DNA from: Knoxdaviesia capensis
Taxonomy: Eukaryota; Ascomycota; Sordariomycetes; Microascales; Gondwanamycetaceae
Direction of reading: 5' to 3'
Length of the DNA stretch: 64,000 bases
Assembly (NCBI GenBank): GCA_001510575.1
Contig: LNGK01000008.1
Location: 3,002,687 to 3,066,686 of the forward strand
Shown here piece after piece: positions 10,389 through 23,200 of this stretch. Position 1 is the stretch's first letter. Each line of letters opens with the position of its first letter. The position numbers were made by a program, and so were the translations under genes. Under the pieces are notes generated by a model. The model was not told the origin of the DNA and made no database searches. It was given only the letters and a program-made list of their open reading frames with translations.

Positions 10389-13300
10389 GTTGGAACGCGA
10401 GTACAGACGGTGGTGATGGTTGTGGTGACTGCTGTGATGTCTGTGGAAGAGATCTCTAATTGAGGAACTGGAGATTTGATAATGGAATTGTGTTAGAAGA
10501 ATGGATATCTATAGAGCTTGATCCTGATGTGTGAAGCTCGTCTAGTGAATATCGCGAGGCGAAACGGGGAGAAGGTCCAAGATATATAGATATTCTCCTC
10601 TGGGATATAACATGCACTGAACTGTTTATGACCGGCTAACCGGGTGCGGGTAGAGGGAAGGGGATGGGAACTCACGTCATGATGGACTTTGTGGTTGGCT
10701 GTGAAGCCAAAATTTGGAGAAAAGCTGAGTTGATGTAGTGCGAAGTTGAGTCAAGTCTAGGCCTGACAATCTTGTCTAGTGTGGTTGTGTCCGGAGATAC
10801 ACGGTTTCAGGGACAAAATAGCGTTTGTGGTAAAAAGGCGAAGAGAAACTATTTTGTGGTCTGAGGTTTGGAATGGACAGAATAAGAGACGAGAAGTCGG
10901 ATATAGTAGTGAGGGGAAGATAGTAGTAGGAGAAGGGCGCAGTTAGAGTTACTGGGTGGAATTGTGTATGGGAGATGTGTAAGTGAAGTAAGTAGTCTTG
11001 TGCTAGATGGTGTTGGGTTGGGTTGGTGAGATACCAAGAAGTGTTGATAGCTCAGATGGATTGATGTGATGGAGAATGAAGACTCTATATCACCAAAACG
11101 TGAAAAGAATCCCGGGGGATGTCAAAGCATATATATTCGATCGAAGTGAGCTCTGAGTTCCTGTATCTCCATATTCAATATCAAAAGTCTGTTCAGACCC
11201 TTCGAAAAGCTTGATCGCCAAAGAACTAGACTCCTCCATAAGGAATCATCTCGGGGGAAACCCGACAAGTTGAGTCTCGGAAGTACGAGGGAAGAGATTC
11301 GGAGCGGATGACGGCCCAAAGTCACCAGTACGTGTGAAATGTTGATGAAAGGTACAATCTTGACAGCTTTTGCTCGCATACAGAGGTACAGAGGTACAAA
11401 GCCAGGCCTGTCTGGCTAGCCAATACCGGGCGCTCCTTCCCGAGCCAGAAACCGATGTCCCGGCGTACTAGAAGCCAGCAAACGCCGAGACATCCACGAC
11501 GCCCGGGATTTGTCCTTTTCTAGTGGAGCAAAGCAAGGGCCAGGCCAAGAACGGAATGCAGAGCCGCATATTTTTGCCCAACGTCTTGCTTCTTGCGTTT
11601 TTTGCATCGTGAGTTTTTGTGAGGCTTAGATGTTTAACTTTTCATGTTCTTGCCGCATGGATGGTTGATTTGTTGTCGTTGTGTATAACCCGGGAGTTAT
11701 CGGGAGAGGGAGGCGTCATCGGTGAAGTCTGGACTCTCTGAGTCACCCTGCTTAGAAAAGCTACCAGCTTAATCAGTCCCGGGTTTTTACGATTGTATTA
11801 TCTCCCCTGTGGTAGCTATCAACTTTACAGATATACAAAGAAATTATATCGCCGGTTCCAGACCATCCACAGATATTGATATCTTAACCTTTTTTCCACT
11901 TTTCATCTTCCTTGACTGCCCCCCAAGCGCAGCTCAGGCAAGGATGGTCCCGGTGGTGTGCTTTTATTGGAGCCTCATCGAATTCCGAGACTTCAGCGAA
12001 ACTACATGAACTACAAAATTCACCGTCCATCAATCTCGCCATGGGTGCTTTTGCCTTCACGAACACTCGAGAAGGCCACAGTCGCGGGGTTCGCTGAGCT
12101 TAAGGGATTCCTGTTCCAGGAACAAGGCGCATCGTCGAATGTTCCCAAACATTTTGATATTGCCGTTGTCAGGAACCGTCATCAGCTGGACACTCTCTTG
12201 TCCCCATGGCCTCTCTTGTCCTCTGATCTATCTCCAGATTCTCTCCCCGCACTGGTAGCGATGACATATTCGAAGGCGCCGGGCGTTCCGTATAGCTGTG
12301 ACTTGGAATTGCCGGGCGTGAACGTGTTTGCAACATGACAAAAAGTCAAGACGATCTCACGATTCTCAGACCACGGGTTGTCGCAGAAAAGTACCATCAA
12401 GTGTTTGTTTCCGTCGTGATGGCAAAATCCAGCACGCACAGCGAACTAGCTGTGCTGCTCCGGACGAGCGGCTCCAGGGGTTTTTTTAAGCTCGGCTATC
12501 AGCCGAACACCTGTTGACAGCTCTTCCGCCCGTAAGGAAAAAACTACGTCGTTTAGCTTCACGACAGGCCCAGTAGCAAATATCAATTATGCTTCTTTTT
12601 TCCGACGACGCTGAGGATGTTCTTTCGTACCACTTTTGTCGCCCCCCTGTGTCGTTCCTACTTTCCGATTTATCACCCAAATACGACGTCGTCCGTCCTA
12701 TCATCTAATATATCAATCACATTGATGAGTTAGAGCAACTTGCAGCATCCGAAAGGCCCGGTGACGAGGGCTTGCGGCCAGAGATTTACGTAGTCCTCAT
12801 ATCTCGGATCGGTCCAGACTATTTCCGAACCAGAAATCAGGACTGACCAGAACCGAACGGAATCGGGGACGCATGAATCAAGTCCAGCACGCCTTAGGGC
12901 TCGACATTGAGGCTACTCAGGCAAACTCTTTGCGTTGGCGTTTGCTCTATTAGGCCTTGGTGCCGCGCGTATAGACCGGGGATAAATTTCAATTGGGTCT
13001 GAAGTGGCGGTAAACAAGGTTGAAAATAAAATAAAAACATTCCGCAAACGGGCGCCGGGACAGGATACTCGCAGATGTGGACTCCGAGTGGCTTAGGCCC
13101 TCAAACAGTTGCAGGCCGGCTACAAACTACCAACAACAGAAAAGGTATCGTGGCTGGCCAGAAACCCGTATGAATAGCTCTGTGGGAGAACGTTTTATCT
13201 TCCAGAATCCACATATCTATATGTGGTATCTAGCACATACGTATTACCAAGCCGGGACCTTTGGACCCACTGCCCGGAGGGTAGGGGTTGCACGGCCATC

Positions 13301-14014
13301 CGTCACCGGCATAGCTGGTGACAAACACCGGAGCCAGTGGGAGTCTCACGTGAGGCCTGACCAACGAGTGTTTCAACTAATATCATGTCCTCATAAGCTG
13401 CTCGTAAAGTTAAATCGGAAAAAAAAGGCACATTGCACAAACGCTCACAATATTCCTCAGGTGAATCAGGTACAGTGTCTCTTTCCCAACTGAAGCATCT
13501 TGAATGTTAAGCGCGTGTGCTAACCCTAACACATAGGATCGTAGCAGCAACAGAAAAACGAATCACCGAGCTTGCCTCTCTCTTGGCCTTCTTATTTTAT
13601 TATAATTTCCCTCTCAATACCATTACCAAAGCAGATAGGCATAGACTTGGACACTGGTAATCGCCCATATCTTCGAACATGACAAATCACCGACCAATGG
13701 CGCTTCTGTGAAGATATCGAGCGCTGATTCAAGCTGTGTGATTGGGATGTTGCCACTATTGAAGCATCGGCCCAATATTGGTCCCAGATCCGTCATTTAC
13801 CCGTTATCACTATCATTGATCATGCCTCCATCATGCTCATCTGTGGTTTGAGTCCGTTCGCGAAGACACACGATCTTCTTTCCACCGGGTCCAGCTCTCT
13901 TCCCAACAGTACAAATGAAAGAGTTAGCCTCTGGGCAAATCTCCAACCACATTCCGCAACCTCGCCACTCCTCCATCTTTCCATGCATGAACACCATCTG
14001 CATACTCTTCACCA
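10389..14014. other. Intergenic stretch, promoter of the NNFxG gene and otherwise no gene seen
   Basis: The part next to 10388 should contain the promoter and leader of the minus-strand NNFxG gene. The rest has only short frames on both strands with no recognisable domains. One telomere-like TAACCCTAAC is at 13521-13530. I cannot support any gene here. Confidence 0.45.
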
Positions 14015-16180
14015 GTGATGGCAGAAGCTATCCGCTGCTCTTCAACTTTGGTACAACCGAGAGACAGCTATCCCAGCGCCGAGAGAGCTTTTTGCGCCGC
14101 CAGCAGCCCGTCATTCTGGGCATGGCACCGAGGCAATTCCTCCAATGCTGAAGCAAGTGAGTATCTGCTTGCTCAAATCAAGTCTTTGGACACGCAGTAC
14201 TGTCTAGGCGAGCATCTTGCACCGTATTTCGCTATAATTAACCCTTCTGGAATCGGAAAATCATATACTATCACCCGACTCGCTGCAAAGCACGGGGTGT
14301 ATATTAGCTATATTTGCTTCCAGTAGATATCTCAGGGCTTCCCTCTTGCTTCGGAGATGGGATCAACCCTTCGCTAGGGGTTACCGCTTCAACAGTTAAA
14401 TAGCAAATCTTTCTCGGATGCCAGGATTATGCCATGGAAACGGGGGCTAGCTTGAAGTTGATGGCCTTCCAGTTTTTCTGTCTGCAGACATACTCTGCAC
14501 TTCATGAATACCGAGTAGAGATGTGGACTTTGATCAATTGGCTGAACTCTAGCTCTCAAGAGAACGCTCAATCTACCACCGGCGAACACTCAAATAGACG
14601 CGCTCGGCTACTCTAGCAGACACAACAACCTGGAGAGGTCGACATATGCAGCCCTATTCACAGGATTCACCACCCGGTATACCACTCTTTTGGCAGAGTG
14701 GTAAGCCCGACTTGATTTCGAGGAAAAAGAGAGCCCCGACACCACCACAGCGTCAAGCCCGCCTTCAGGTCTGTCGTTCAAGGTGGTGTGCTTAGACGAA
14801 GCTAAGTTGCTTCTCAATGCAAGCAAGGTCGAGTTTCGTGCCTTTCGTCAGGCCCTGAGATGTCAAAGGGAACATGGAATGCACATGTTCGGCATCCTGA
14901 TCGATACATCGGCCAGAATGAGCTCTTTTCTTCTGCAGGCTTGCGACGGGTATATTGGGTGCCAAGCACCCTGTTGTCCCCAGTGTTCAAGCTTAGCACA
15001 TTCGACCTATTTGCTTGGAAAAAATCATCTATCGAGACCGGTATTTCGCACTTTCTCAAGTTCAGTCGGCCATTGTGGTATGCTCTCTTCAGGGCAGGCG
15101 AACGAGAAGAAGCAATAGCGCAACTGGCGTACGAAAGGCTGGGGATTGGATCCAGCAACCATGGCCTGGCTCAACATCACCTAGCGATTTGAGTTCCCGA
15201 TTGGTATTTCGCGTGCCCCATCCCAAGACGGCAGAGTGCTTGGTGGCAGAGAATCTTGATTATATCATGTCAGTATCCAACGAACACAAGATTCTCTCAA
15301 CACGCCTACCCAGTGAGCCTCTGCTAGCCGTGGCGGCCACCAGATGCACAGCAAAAGTCAGTGGTCAGCCTGTGGGATATTGGGGACCTTATTGCGGTTG
15401 ATCGCGTGTCGTGGTCTGGGTATGACGCAACCGCCTGCCACACTCCGGTCAAAGTCGAAGCATTCCGAGAGTCGTTGCTCAGCCGTTCGTTTGTACACGA
15501 TTTGAAGTCCCGCAAATCCACCGCCATGAACGAGCTGCTTGGAGGGACAGTGTTTTTCAACCACTGGAGACAGTATGCCCACGGCGCCAAACGAGACGTC
15601 GCTGTAAATCGTATGATAGGTTTCTAGCCCATCTCTTGCCCCAACAACACGTCGGGGCAGATATCTTGGTTCCGGTCAAGCTAGAGAGCAACACTGGGAC
15701 TACCCAGATGACCTGCTTGCTCATCCAGGTGAAGACCCGACGGGGGGGCAATCTTGGGAGGGAGCGATTGCGCCTCGACGTCACTGAAGATATGATGGCC
15801 GCCTGGCGCGACATGCCCGACTTACAACCACGCCATTTCTTCGGATTGATGATGTGTCTTCGAGACCGAAGAGAGCTGGCATCAAGGCCGAAGTACCGGA
15901 TTGTGAGCACAGCCGGTCCTCCGTCACCTCAACGGAGCAAGATCCCTCACCCGAACTCCACGGCAGAGGAAGGCCAAGAAAATCCGGACGGATCGATCTT
16001 CGCAGTGATTCTCGGATCAAGCCCAGTCACGTACCCGAGTCTCCTGAAGGCGCGCAATTTTCCATGGACGGCGTATCCAACACATCAGAGTCTTTGTTGG
16101 CCCGCACAGCGGTTGAGCGGGAGGATCTCAAGGACGTGTATGTGCAGCTATTAACTTCTAACGGGTGTGATGTTGATTAA
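14015..16180 (+). pseudogene. Decayed P-loop ATPase with nuclease-like C-terminus (Crinkler-like fungal family)
   Basis: Pieces of one protein occur in order but in changing frames. A Walker A motif, NPSGIGKS, is at 14240-14263, followed by KHGVYISYICF. A Walker-B-like DEAKLLLN segment begins at 14795, followed by GILIDTSARMSSF. Then come STFDLFAW and FSRPLWYALF (about 14995-15090), an RLPSEPLLAVAA segment (about 15300-15335), a GGTVFFNHW segment (about 15540) and GADILVPVKL plus LLIQVKT (15654-15740). The order matches a large, variable fungal family of P-loop proteins often called hypothetical and sometimes likened to Crinkler effectors. The final D...QxK spacing recalls PD-(D/E)XK nucleases (inference). 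Lesions include in-frame stops at 14324-14326 and 14702-14704, further stops around 14376-14460, and frame changes near 14940, 15180, 15355, 15625 and 15850. Some frame changes might be unrecognised introns, but the stops inside conserved segments are not explained that way. A GRGRPRK AT-hook-like stretch lies in the last piece. Confidence 0.68.
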
Positions 16181-19100
16181 TCGAGGGACACCATAAGAAC
16201 AGAGAGGTTAGATATAACAACAGCGTGTTCGCAAGATCAATATCGTATCCAAAGAAGCAAGCAATATTGTCATCGTCACCTAACAGTTCTCGTTGTGGAT
16301 GATGGTTGTCATCGTTACCTGTCGGGCCAAATCTTTGTCAGTTGGCCCTTGCTTCCCAAGTCACGCTGTGATGCACGTGGTGGAGCATACGTTTACGCCA
16401 AATGTGTGTATACATGGCATAACATGAACTTCATCAAACGATATCCTACCTATCGTCATCGCTGTATCCATTCAGTTTTCAACCGCAGTTGAATGTGTTA
16501 TTACAGAAGAACGGATATCCCAAGTCTTATATTTGGACAATAATTTCAGAGGCTTCTTGGATCTTATCACGGTTTTTTTTCGCCCGCAGGGTTCCTAGCA
16601 GAGCGTCCTGTCATATTTTAGAGGGCACACTCACCAAACCCCCCACCGGCCAATCACGGCCCTCTGATCCAGCATGCGGCCAGGCGAGTGCCGTCCGAAC
16701 CTGAAAAGTTTTTTGTTGGCAGCCAGCCTCGTTTCGAGATCGTCGAACATAACCAGGAAGGTCATGTTCGTCCCTCGGCATCTGCCGCTGGGAGCATGTG
16801 GTGGCTACAGACTTTCGAACTATCGCCTGGTCGTCCCATTTCTTCATGAAAGGTCCCATTGAGTGCCACGACTGCTCTAGGTTGTGGAGGGCTGCAGTCC
16901 ATGACGCGGTCCAATATTCCACTCTATCGGCGCAGTCTCCCAATTCCTCTCCCCGCGAACAGATTCCGCCCAGCCTCGAATATTCAGAGAAGAAGGAGTG
17001 TATGGACGGTGCACGACAACGGTGCCGAAGTGAGCATCCCACTTGTGTCTCCCTCCCGCCGTCCCCTCCCAGAAACGGCATGGTCCAATGGCCGGTGCCT
17101 CGGGGGAGGACCCACAGCTTATATCTTTCGGTTCACCGAGGCCTTCTCCACACCTCCCCCGGCTTGCATGGACCAGAATAAGAAGAGTTCGCCACGCCCA
17201 CGTACCAAACAGTGAGCCCACGTGCTTCATGTTCTTGCTGTGCTTCCTCTGTGTTTGTGGACAGGCACCGCAACGTTCGTTGCAATTGGTACTGAAATAC
17301 AAGAAGAATCCAATTGGTAGTGGGGTGTGCGCGGACATTCAGACTGAGGCCAAGACCAGACTTTTTGTTTAGGGTATTGTTCCTGGCGGGGTATGCTTGA
17401 TGCTAAGAATATTCCAAACCCGGATGTGCCCACACAGAACATCGGAGTATCCTTCTAGAACCCCCAGTGATCTGCACGAGGCTCTATGTCCAATAACCGC
17501 GCCGCCGCTGTCCATATGTTTGCACAGTTCACACCGGGTTGGACGGAGTAGGGGTGTCCGGCCACTGGGAGTCGGGATGAATGGCTGTTCCTGAATGAAG
17601 GCAATGGGGGTGTAATTCTTTCCAACGCCCTCTGCATCTGAACCTGTCCACAACGATGGGTGATCGTCATGCATTTTCGGGTTGGACTCAAAATCCACCG
17701 GACACCATAGTGCTCTGCGGATTCCCGTGTTACCCCCGGCTCGAGCCCCGGTGGCCCGCTGCAGGCCATGGTCCACAGCAAACAGCACGCCCAGAGCAAC
17801 GTGTCTCGCCTGTCCTAGAAATTCAACGTTCCTGTTCGTTATTCGGACTGCCGAGAGCCCAGCAGCGTGGTCGTTTAGGGTGAACAGGGAGACGGGGAAA
17901 ACGTGCTCAAGGAACGGAACCAAAGTTCCCCGGGGGTTGAAAGCCCTCGCTAGCCGTGCGGCGTGGCTCCAAATTTATCCGGGCCGTCTGGTCTCCGGCT
18001 CATTGATAGGCGGGGGCGGTGGAGTGTCGTCTGCCGTTTGTACTCTCTTACGTGCGGCCATGTGCTAGACTCCCACGCGGAGCCGATACTCCCAGTAATC
18101 CCGAGTTGCTTCGGGCGGCATCTGTTCACGTCAGGCCCTCTGTAAGATTGGTCCCTACCGTAAGCAGAAGTCTGAAATGCGTCGCCACAATCGCGAATAC
18201 CGATGCACGTTCTCGTAGTCTCTAGTTCCAGTCTGCTCGCTAAATGTTAGTCTTCAGGCAAGTCAGGTCGCAGGTCAGCTAGAATTTGCCGTACGACTCA
18301 AGGACCTGACTCCGGAGGATATCTGCCAGTCAGACTTCCCGAACCTCGCGAGGCTCTTCCTTTCAAGTATCATTTGGTAGTACGCCGTTCCGTATAACAG
18401 TCGCGTATGCCCTCCCGCCAGCAGGGCTGAGGCCAACCCCCGTGCCGCGTCTGTATGCCACGCATTCATGGCTTTACCGAAATGTCTCGGAAGAAAGACT
18501 CGATGTAACACAAGAGAGGTGTGCTAATGCGCCAGACACTGTCGCTCATGGATTGGCTTCCCTGTGTGTCTCGAAAGCAAATGTCACGTAAGGGAGTGGT
18601 GTTTGTAAAGCCTGGAGATAAACCGACATCTCGGCTTGTGATCAGTTTCAACAAACGGTTCATCGATGAGTGAACTGCGAAATCTGAACCCAAGTTTCAT
18701 TAATCCGCCGAAGCGATGCAAGATATCGATTTCAAGTGAGCACCAACAATCCCGAACAAGCCCCCAGGGCAAGGAAGCCACGCGAAATCGGAGAAAAGGG
18801 CATTCATACGTTTAATTTCGAGAACCTCGTATTATATGAAGGGATATATAGGGATTTTCTGTGTAAGGCACTACATGGAAGTGGGAAGGGTGGCTGACGG
18901 CAGTATTAATCGTCCAGTGGGATTAATCAACAAGAATCAATTTCATCCTCCTTCCCCATCGAGGGTTACATTCTTTCTCAATCAGGAACCTGGAAACCGG
19001 TTCGCATCAATCAGCTACAGTATGGTATAAATTAGGTACGGGAACCAGTTATTCCCTTTAATCCCACTGTCATAAGCAGGTTGAAAAGCAGGGCCAGCGA

Positions 19101-20205
19101 AAAGGTTCGCTTGAAGACTAAAATATGGAGAATAATCAGCAGCAATGACTGTCAGTGAATGTTGTGAACGATGGACGTGATCAGTGACGATGCAGTTCAG
19201 GATGTAAGCCAGGACTCACATATGAGGGTTCCAGGAGTGTTTATCCGTAACCTCATTCAAGTCGAAGCAGCTGTGAAGTCGGGATGGACATTCTGAATTA
19301 CCAATGAGGGGAGTATCAGATAAGAAACCAATGAACCCAAGATAGGAGGATTTGTTCTGGATAATGTGAAAAAGATACAGAATTCATGAAATAATAATCC
19401 GCCATTTCATCAGGTAAAAAAGACCACCCAACGCTAAGCTATCCAGCCAGCACATCGGAACCGGGCTTCGGGTCTTCTGGAGCCGTCCCTAGCCAGAAAA
19501 AAGGTAATCACACTATCGCGCACAGATAGATAGCCTTCACGATTGGGATGGGGAGGGAGGGTTTAAATCAATAGATCGATTTCTGTTGCAGGGTATCAAC
19601 GCATTCATAGGAAAAGAATGCCTACATCATCGCTCAGCAGGGGTTGGTACCGACAAACATCCGCAAACAATGGCGTAAACATCCTGAACCCCGTCCTCCT
19701 GGGCTGATCCTTGGGACTGGTGAACCGAACTGAAGAAGAATGAACGCCTGCTCATTGGCCTAATGGCGACCCAGGTTTGAACAGATTACGTTAAAGATAA
19801 CGAGCCATGCTTCCGATATCAGATAGATAGGCGGACGATGGGGGACATCAAACTAGTGGACTTGGTCGCTGTCTGTGTGGTGGTACGCATTGGGTGAAGA
19901 TTTGGGACAGGTTCTAGAGGGGAGCCTGTTCCTGAACCTAATAATAACACAATAAATCCCAAGTTAGTTGGCTTAGGCTGAGTCTTCAGAACGACGGTGG
20001 ATTGGGCGGCCGAAAGCCGGTCTCAATCCAGGTACAATAACTGGCTCTATCTCAGTTGGACGATCCTCACGACTTTGACATAGACTGAAGCCAACCTATA
20101 TTTCCAACGGCTCTGATTATCATTCATGGTCTAGAATTATGGATGCAGGAATTCCGCCTGACAGTTTGACAGACCATGTCCATAGATCTCTATCTCTTCC
20201 TCCCC
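16181..20205. other. Gene-free region, possible unidentified gene relics on the minus strand
   Basis: Several medium frames lie on the minus strand (16611-17081, 17369-17923, 18275-18511, 18466-18781). They have protein-like composition in places, such as the segment around EYWTASWTAALHNLEQSWHS at about 16900. None has a recognised domain, and they do not join through convincing introns. They may be remains of a gene or chance. From about 18800 to 20205 I see nothing coding. Confidence 0.35.
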
Positions 20206-20213
20206 NNNNNNNN
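20206..20213. other. Assembly gap of eight N next to a C homopolymer
   Basis: Eight N are followed directly by a run of C to about 20224. The true length of the homopolymer is unknown, so reading frames crossing it cannot be trusted. Confidence 0.95.
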
Positions 20214-23200
20214 CCCCCCCCCCCTTATCCCTCCCACTCCGGAGTCGGGTCACAAACAAGACTGAGATACTGGCATGCACCGCCTATCGGCGGGGGGCTG
20301 ACAGACCCGCCGAACCCACTCGTATTTGATATCTCTTCTCGTCCATCTAAGAGAAGGACGTGCACTGATCCAAGGTCAAGCCTCTGACTCGTCTGCACGC
20401 TCTACTCCAGCATCTGGGATAACTTTCGAGGCTTGCATCCCGCGTGGCTGGAGGGATTGCCATCCAGAAGGCCACCGATCGGCCTCAGCGTCTCTCAGAC
20501 GCGGGGACTTTGCCGAACTATTGATTTCCGTTGTTTGCTCGGGCTTTTCTCGAAGTTTGTGTGCTTTTCAGTGTGCAGCATTCACAAGGATGAGGTTTGG
20601 TATGTGATTCACGCACGGCAGAGACTGGAGGGGAGTGGCTGGCTGGTGATGTGCTTGTCTTTCGGTGGCGGCCAGCAGGATTGTGCATGCATGGTCCTGG
20701 CGGTTTGTCACACGCTTGTGCTGTGTTGTACCACGGCTGGAGGAGGTGCCTGGGCCGACCAGCCCGTGGTGGTCCGGGACACTGGTATGTGGTGATACTT
20801 GACGAGCTGAAAACAGACCGGACTTCAGCAACCAATATGGATCAGTACGTACAAGCGCGCTGATTAAGGGTTAAACCCACCTATTTACACCAATATGAAG
20901 ACTCAGAATATCCGTGTAGTGGGGAGGCGATATCGCTGGTATGATGTCCAAACAAAAGTGCGGACGACCCTTCCGCGCTTCAATAATATCTCGGCCAGAA
21001 GGCCGTTGACTTCTCAAGCATGTAGGGTCAGCGGTGTCAACCGAAAAGCTGCATTGAAATCTTCTTCCATGAAAGCACAGCAGATGACCATTCCGAAGAA
21101 CGCAGTTGACCGAACTCACACGATGCCAGTTTGAGCCTCCATTAGCCGGATACGGGATCTGACGGGCTCAGTGGCCACAGCGCTCAATTGTCAGGGTCAT
21201 CGAGACGGAATTGGGGGCCTTTTGCCCCCCGAAAGGCTCAACTGAATTATGACGCTCACACACTCTGCGACCGCATTTTAAGTTATCAACCCGGGGTCCC
21301 GGTGTTTCTGCATTCCAACTTAGGAAAGCCCTCGTGGTCAGGGCCCATCCCGCTACCTCTTCCCAATCCTGGCTTGAAAGGGAGCCGTCGGCGGTAACGC
21401 TGGACTTCACCCAAGATAGCAGGAATTAATTTTGGCGCTGACACAGCGATAACCAGAAAACGGGAATTTTTGAGTTCATGGGATCAAGACCTTAATTGAC
21501 GGCTATAATCTAGTTTGCGAGAGATGTGAGATCTTGGAAAAGAAGGAAAACATTTTGTCTGGACGTAGGTGATTATCTCCTGCATCTATCTCTCCTCGCT
21601 TTGGCGACCGGACCCCAAGGATCCTTCCTGGCCATCGACTCCCACGCTGGCACGTTACACCACACACCACAGAGTATCACCACCCATTGACAGTTGTATG
21701 TAGGCTCCAAGCCTCCAACTGCTACCAACCACTTCCCACCAATGCCACTGATACGATCAAGCCGTCGGATGCTGATAACGATAACATACAGCAAAGGTAG
21801 ACACATACACTTCAGTGCATTTCTGTTTCCTGTCTAACTAACAGCTTTCAATCTTCTACGTACAACAATCTCCAATCGCAACTAAATATTGGATGGCCGA
21901 TTCATCTCCAGCCAATCACAGCAGGCGGGGAGCCGAAGGCTTGTCCATCCTTCTTTGTCTTATCCGTCGAGAAAATCGGGAGCTGGACCTTTTCGTCTTC
22001 TCTTCCGTGTACCAGGATGGATCTTCCATGCCTTTACTTTTTGCGTCAATCCCGCCTTCTAGACCCAGTTCTTCTGCTCTCCCCTCTCCCACGATCACAA
22101 CAGCAAACAAGAAGAATTCCAATAAATTGTATGCGCCAAGACCCGGCCATCTGGAGGTGCTTCTTCTCAGAAAATGGGTGATGCCTGCTTAGTCTTGAAT
22201 GTGGCCCTGCTAAACATCGAGAGGGTTCGACTGTATGTGTCGTTTTGAGCTGCGATTTCTCGTATGCCTCCTCGTTGAAGATATGCATCTTACCCTGCTG
22301 GGCTGCCCCACGTCCCGGTGCAGGCTGGACTTTCAATACAAAGAGAACCCCCGTCGGCAGAGCAACAGTACTGTACTGGCGTGAGTGGTGAGGACCATAT
22401 GTCGTGGAATGACTAGGATCAAGCAAGTGTACGCAAGATGCTTCTTCTCTCCAGGCGAAAAGACAGGGAATGCTTACCCGGAGTCCACGGCGTGCTCTCC
22501 CACCTCCATCATACCGGCTGGGTGGGCTTATACCTAACACTATTGGCAAAAACTCCGCACAAAAGGGGGGACTCGCCCAGCCAAGTCGAGTTAGGTTTAG
22601 GAAAGCGATTATTGTTTTACAAGACGGAATAAATAAACTAACGGAGCGCCTTTTCCACGATCAAGGGCTCGTAATCCAATGCCACATGGCTGAACTTCGA
22701 CGAAAACTGCGATGCCGGTATCCGGCGCTCGTTTTCTGGTTAATCTGCAAAACGACAAGTAACTGCTGGACTTTTTGCTCCAGGGTTCGGCAGTCCGTGA
22801 TAATAGGCCTGGGTCTGGGCGGATCGGCGAACTGGGGAGGGGTGTGTACTGTACTAGATATCTACTGTACGCGAAGATGCAATCACTGCTTCCTGATGTG
22901 GCTTCGTCCGCGGGAGAAAAAAGTTAACCCTATGAGAATTAAGATTTATGTCTACAGGTGCTTTGATAAGTATGCCGTTACTTAAAACGGTTGTGACCGC
23001 TCGTTCTGGACCGACTCACTCGGATGTTGGCATGTTGTACACACCGTCAAAGGCCAGTTAGCTATACATCCGAGCAGTACAAACAGAGGGTTCAAAGAGG
23101 ACAAGATCAGAACGGACGGTCAGCTGAATATAGATTTATGGAAGAGGCACTGACACAGCTCCGACGAAAATAGATATCTCGCTGGTCTTACCTCAATCTT

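Noticed and set aside
11050..11066. TAGCTCAGATGGA, resembling a tRNA A box
   Set aside because: No matching B box, acceptor stem or anticodon arm within tRNA distance.
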